Shown: one piece after another, positions 59,765 through 64,000 of the stretch
Layout of the letters: the number at the start of each line of letters is the position of its first letter
Position numbering within the stretch: the stretch's first letter is position 1
From: Carettochelys insculpta
Lineage: Eukaryota > Chordata > Testudines > Carettochelyidae
NCBI RefSeq assembly: GCF_033958435.1
Contig: NC_134152.1
Span: forward strand, 17,966,001-18,030,000
DNA length: 64,000 nt
Reading direction: 5' to 3'
The notes under the pieces: model-generated
What the model was told of the DNA's origin: nothing
What the model saw: only the letters and a program-made list of their open reading frames with translations
Database searches by the model: none
Position numbers and translations under genes: made by a program

Positions 59765-60584
59765 TAGCGAGGTGCTGTGCCCCCCCCACCCCCGACCTGA
59801 CTCAGAGGCGGAGGTGGCCGCTCAGAGACTCTGGTGGGCAGGCCTTGAGCCAGAACACCTGTGCCCCGCCTGTCAGAGAGCAGCACCTGGGGCCAGGCTC
59901 GAGGAGCATTAAAGACTGGCCTCCAAGCAGGGCAGAGCTGCCTGACCAGGCTCCTGGGAGCCAGAACTGGGGGACCCAGGACACACCAGCTGGCTGACGT
60001 GAATCGCCGGCCAGCTGCCCAGCCCAACCTGGAGGGCCACAGCCCAGCCTGCCGTTGGCCCAGTACATCGACTTCCCAGCTCTTCCTGGCCCTTGCACTT
60101 GTAGCGGGCCCCCTCCCCAGCAGCCCTGCCGGGGCCAGAGAGATTGCCTGTGACCAGGTGCCCCGGGGTCAGGTGAGCACAGTCTGGGAGTCCTGCCTGA
60201 TGCCCGCAGCACTGAGGCCTCTGACCATCCGAAGCCCGAGGTCCTGCCCCCGGTGGGCTACCTGAACAACGCTGAGATGTCCAACTGGCCAGACCTGCCG
60301 AGTGCTACCTGCCCGGAGGAGACACATCAGACTGGACTTGCTGACCAATCCAACTGGGACCCAGTGCCAATGGAGGTGGAGGTAGGAAGTGGCCTGTGGG
60401 ACGCTCCACCTGAGCCCATGGTGGCATGTTGCGGCCTGGTTCCCCACTACCAAGCTCATGGTGAGTGCGATCATTAGGGCCCCAGGCCAGGATGCAGTGG
60501 AGTGGGAGGGCTTGCGTCCCCCTACCCCACCCCCAGGAGAGGCAGCCCCACTACTCTCCTGAGCCACGCCATTTTGGCGGCTGA
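59765..60584. other. GC-rich unclassified block before the minisatellite
   Basis: This abrupt GC-rich segment with a C-run (59778-59792) lies between AT-rich DNA and the minisatellite. Both strands have frames over 130 codons, but they are low-complexity Pro/Gly/Leu translations without a domain that I know. It could be part of an unrecognised transposon with the minisatellite as its tail. Confidence 0.4.
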
Positions 60585-60860
60585 CTGCTTACCTGCCGCC
60601 CTGCCCTGAACCGAGGGCTGAGCTCCTAAACTGCTTACCTGCCACTCCACCCTGAACTGAGGTCTGGGCTCCTAAACTGCTTACCTGCCGCCCTGCCCTG
60701 AACCGAGGGCTGGGCTCCTAAACTGCTTACCTGCCACTCCACCCTGAACTGAGGGCTGGGCTCCTAAACTGCTTACCTGCCACTCCACCCTGAACTGAGG
60801 GCTGGGCTCCTAAACTGCTTACCTGCCACCCTGCCCTGAACCGAGGGCTGGGCTTCCAAA
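60585..60860. repeat. Minisatellite, six copies of a 46-bp unit
   Basis: Units begin at 60585, 60631, 60677, 60723, 60769 and 60815, each exactly 46 bp and each opening CTGCTTACCTGCC. The variable positions are few: GCCCTGCCC or ACTCCACCC near base 14, CCGAGGG or CTGAGGG near base 28, and GAGCTCC or GGGCTCC near base 37. Two unit types alternate partly (G-type, A-type, G-type, A-type, A-type, mixed), which suggests duplication of a two-unit block. Confidence 0.92.
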
Positions 60861-61330
60861 CTGCGGGCCTGACTTGGGCAGTCTGTTAAAGGGGACAAGG
60901 CCCCAGGATCTGCCAGACACTGAGGGGGCAAGCTGTGGAGGCCTGAGCTGCCTAGAAAGGGCAACTGCCACAGGCTGAGGATGTTACAATCCTAAACAGC
61001 ACCAGCAGATTCACATTATGCAGACTGAGACGCGACACCATGGCTGATCTCTTGACAACCATTTGTTATGACAGCTCATGCAAGACAAGAGCTTTACTGC
61101 CACTTTACTATGCACAGGTGATCAACACATCCAGGGAGCTGAAAACTATGGAAGGAGAAGCACTGGTCAGAGAGTCTACTACACGAAATACATTTAGAAG
61201 TCCAAGGCTACACCTGCCTCTGTGCCCACTTGAGAACAGATGCTGGACCAAGTTTAACAGGCAACTCTGTCACTGATACAGAGTTGCCAGACCTATGCAC
61301 TGACTTGGCCTAGTCTCCTCCCCACACTGT
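60861..61330. other. Unclassified DNA, no recognised feature
   Basis: Sequence between the minisatellite and the next MITE. It is moderately GC-rich at first. No gene recognised. Confidence 0.45.
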
Positions 61331-61713
61331 GGTTACCTCTGCACGACAGCAATCTGTCAACAGAAGTTACTGTTGGAAGAAAACACGTCCACACACATAA
61401 GCGGATCAAAAGAGCAATCTGCTCTGTCAACAGAGAGTGGTCTGACTGCCTGTCCCTCTCTCAACATAAGGGCCAACCAGAAGCTCAGCAAACAGGGCTG
61501 CCCAGGAACCGGAAGCCCTGTCCATCAACAGAGGGCCCTCGGAATGTCCACACAGCTTTTTTGTGAACAGAACTGTTGACAAAGGCATTCTTCCTCATCC
61601 TGCACAGGCAGAACGCTGTTGGCCGAAGTGCCGAGTATCGTCAACAGACAGTCGACAAAATGCATTTTGTGTGTAGACAACTGTCAACAAAACTCTCCAG
61701 TGTAGACATAGCC
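61331..61713. mobile_element. Harbinger-like MITE with TGT target duplication
   Basis: The left end GGTTACCTCTGCACGAC and the complement of the right end, GGCTATGTCTACACTGG, are inverted repeats flanked by TGT (61328-61330 and 61714-61716). Subterminal words TGTCAACAGAAG and GTTGACAAAG, with many GTCAAC/GTTGAC, resemble those just inside the complete Harbinger at 47316 (TATCAACAAAACTTATGTCA). It is likely a deletion derivative of that lineage. Confidence 0.72.
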
Positions 61714-62451
61714 TGTGACTGTGGAGCAGCGTTGCGGATAGTAACTCATATGGTGGAAGAATCATCTGGTGATAGTTTACAAGGCATAGCCTCCCTCGAT
61801 AGAGAGACTATCCTCTGCTTAAGGAACCTGGACATCAATCTCTGATGCATGCATAAAAGAAAGGGAAAAAATAGATTCACTATAATGCTTTTCTTTTCTG
61901 TTTTTTTAAAGAGTCACACAAGTTCTCAATATGCCCTTTAGTAATTAAGTTAAACAATCCCAAAATTCTTCAGTTGTAGCTTACTTCAACAACAACAAGA
62001 TTTCTACCAAGCAATTGACTATAAATTAATGTCATACCCATGCTTTAGTGAAAGGATACTAACAATATCAGGTCCTTTGTTCTCCCTGGCTGGCCATGAG
62101 TGCAAAATGATGAAGACTTCCAGCTTCATCAGAAAGTCACGATAAAATGCACATTTCTGTCTACCTGATGTGCCCTTGTTCATTTCTGCTTTTTACAATA
62201 CACTTAACAGTAAAGGATGGTATGCACTCAGATATAAAGGCAGAATTTGTTAATTTTTTTCCATAATTCAAACAGAAAACACAAAAAACCCAGGTACACA
62301 TGTATTTTACAAATGCTTTATAGAACACAGAAAATTATGGGTAAACACAATAGCCTACTGAGGCTGAGAGAGGTAGAAAAATAATTCACATAAAAATAAC
62401 CACATAAAACCAGAAATGATAAAACCAGGTTTACCTGTACAGAGCCAAACA
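61714..62451. other. Intron-type DNA, no recognised feature
   Basis: AT-rich sequence with no coding signal. Confidence 0.5.
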
Positions 62452-64000
62452 ATATAGCTGTGTCTACACAACAGCGCTCTTTCGAAAGGGTAAAACTCGA
62501 ATGATAACATTTGAAGTTCAGCCCTTAGAAAGAGTGAGGCTCCACACAAAAAGTGGATCAAACCCTCAATCTGCCCTTTCAAAAGAGTGTCCACTCAGCC
62601 CCAGGAACTCTTTTGAAAGAACGAAACAGGACACCTCACACACAGGCTCGCAAGACGGACGAGCCCTTGCAAGGGTTGCAGACAGATGTTTCCTTAAAGG
62701 ACGCCCCCCCTCCCACCCCACACCCTGCGCACACTGAGGCCTGCAGAGCTGCCACAAGCCAACCAGAGCCTGTACAGCATCCAGAGGGCTGGAGTGCAGC
62801 CCAGTGGAGCCCCAGCAGCTGCTCCTGGCATTGGACGCTGCTATCCTGGACACTGAGCTTGCCATGCTGTGCACAGCTGACACAGCTGCCTCCCACCTCC
62901 TTGGGTGATGTCCCCCTACCCTGGATCCTGCCAGCGCTGGCCGTGGGTGCCCCAGCACCTCTGGAGCCACCCTAGTAGCTCTGACTGGTAGGAGCATCTG
63001 GTATTGGTGGAGTGAGACGATGCCAGGTGGCTGCAGAATTTCTGGATGAGCAAGCAGATCTTCCAGGAACTCTGTCACTGGCTCGTCCCCACACTCAGAC
63101 ACCAGGACACATCCATGCGGCCCGCCCTCTCCCTCTAAAAAAGGGTTACCATATCCATCTGGAAGCTGGCCACCCTGGACAGCTACTGCTCCATGGGGCA
63201 ACAGTTCGGAGTGGGCACAGCCACCATCAGGGCTGGAAGTAAGGGCTGGCACCACAGGTACCAGGCTCCCAAGCAAGGGGGGCTCTTGCTGGCAGGGGAC
63301 CAGGGGTTGGGAATTCCATCCCATACAGGTTGTTCAGGGCATCACCGTAATGCTACTCAATAGGGTGGTCCATGTGGGGGGTCTGGATGTAGCCGTCACA
63401 GAATTCGCTGCACTTGGCTTCCCAAACTGCTTCGGTGCCCTGGATGAGACGTACATCCCCATCTGCACCCTGGCTCACAGCATTGGCCACTATATCAACA
63501 GAAAGGGCTACCACTCGGTAGCCCTCCAGGCTCTGGTGGATCCCTAAAGCCAGTTCATGGATATCTAGGTGGGCTGGGCAAGCCGGACACATGACGCACA
63601 TGTGTTCCAGAATTCGGGCCTCTGCCAGCGCATGGAGGCCAGGACCTACATCCCAGAAGTGGGAGCTCCCAATCGGGGATGTCACTATGCCACTCTGCAT
63701 GGTGGCAGATGCCATCTACCCCCTGCAGCCATGGCTAATATGAGCATATAACGACCTCAGCCAGGAGATGTACAACACCCAGCTAAACTTGGCCCACACC
63801 ATGGTGGAGCAAGCCTTCATGTGACTGAAGGAGCAGTGGTGGTGCTTCCCTGATGCCTGAAGGGCAGGGTGCATAACATCCCGCAGGTGGTGGGCACCTG
63901 CTGTGCCCTCCACAACATCATGGAGGGCCAGGGTGATATCTTCATGCAGGGGTGGTCAGATGCGTCCAGCCCCAGGTACAAGCAGCCAGCTGCAGCCTCC
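62452..64000 (+). mobile_element. PIF/Harbinger DNA transposon (cut by window end)
   Basis: The left end AGCTGTGTCTACACAACAGC, then GCTCTTTCGAAAGGGT, is the shared terminal motif with a TTTCGAAAG subterminal word. A decayed Harbinger transposase follows on the plus strand (62970-63930). The other end and any Myb-like partner lie beyond the window. The long minus-strand frame at 62566-63324 is an antisense shadow. Confidence 0.78.
62970..63930 (+). pseudogene. Harbinger DDE transposase, stop codons in the catalytic domain
   Basis: A HARBI1-like transposase. After a helical N-terminal part (FLDEQADLPGTL in one frame, QIFQELCHWLVPTLRHQD in another), the catalytic frame runs from 63350 to about 63750. 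It shows GFPNCFGALDETYIPI (first aspartate, about 63441), HYINRKGYHSVALQALVDP, and GWASRTHDAHVFQNSGL (second aspartate, about 63590). Two in-frame stops interrupt it at 63545 (TAA) and 63572 (TAG), where the family has sense codons. The third residue (glutamate) lies in MVEQAFM just before a TGA (about 63806-63826). It is more recent than the copy at 47640 because long stretches remain in frame, but it cannot make full-length enzyme. Confidence 0.82.

Noticed and set aside
59861..60265. Overlapping frames of 130-136 codons on both strands
   Set aside because: GC-rich low-complexity translation with no domain; both strands open equally.
60585..60860. CRISPR-like array
   Set aside because: Units are contiguous without spacers, and the context is a vertebrate genome; it is a minisatellite.
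62566..63324. 252-residue minus-strand frame
   Set aside because: Antisense to the Harbinger transposase region. It shows no domain and is explained by GC-rich codons on the sense strand.

Overview
The window looks like a piece of a non-avian reptile genome, most likely a turtle. It is AT-rich intron-like DNA filled with DIRS-type tyrosine-recombinase retrotransposons, PIF/Harbinger DNA transposons with short palindromic relatives, and hAT elements, all at different stages of decay. I judge the host from repeat content and one vertebrate exon, not from a marker gene.

Only one host coding segment is well supported. It is a 140-bp exon on the minus strand (40510-40649) with clean splice sites, encoding part of a PX domain that matches sorting nexin 29 (SNX29) as I recall it. 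SNX29 is a large gene with very long introns, so most or all of the window is probably intron of this gene on the minus strand. I found no second exon. No tRNA, rRNA, CRISPR or prokaryotic feature is present.

Layout: 1-3470, DIRS copy 1 (minus, cut by the window edge); 3815-4440, non-LTR LINE fragment (minus); 5047-5981, hAT-like element with a GC-rich insertion; 6110-6809, hAT MITE with an 8-bp target duplication; 9823-10250, hAT element; 10458-11129, TIR element; 14888-19860, old DIRS copy 3; 21875-22386, hAT element; 23534-29538, structurally full-length DIRS copy 2; 31730-34470, DIRS copy 4 (3' part); 34537-35007, palindromic MITE; 40510-40649, SNX29-like exon; 40883-41305 and 46216-46602, two palindromic MITEs of one family; 43141-43925, GC-rich repeat block with a hairpin; 44358-44630, inverted pair of an interspersed repeat; 44798-45485, second copy of the 10458 family; 45599-45957, hAT-like element; 47316-51235, complete Harbinger element with TTA target duplication, transposase and Myb-like gene remnants; 56047-56695, second hAT MITE; 57579-58005, TIR element; 60585-60860, six-copy 46-bp minisatellite; 61331-61713, MITE; 62452-64000, Harbinger element with a decayed transposase, cut by the window edge. 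The stretches between are AT-rich DNA with no recognised content.

The most informative structure is DIRS copy 2. It has inverted termini and an internal complementary region that equals the two termini joined end to end, the hallmark of the DIRS circular-intermediate replication model. Its genes carry only a few disabling changes. Nothing here is clearly a new biological system. The points most worth checking are the DIRS architecture and its lesions, the family of TIR elements with shared ends and unrelated interiors, and a hammerhead-like motif in an interspersed repeat.
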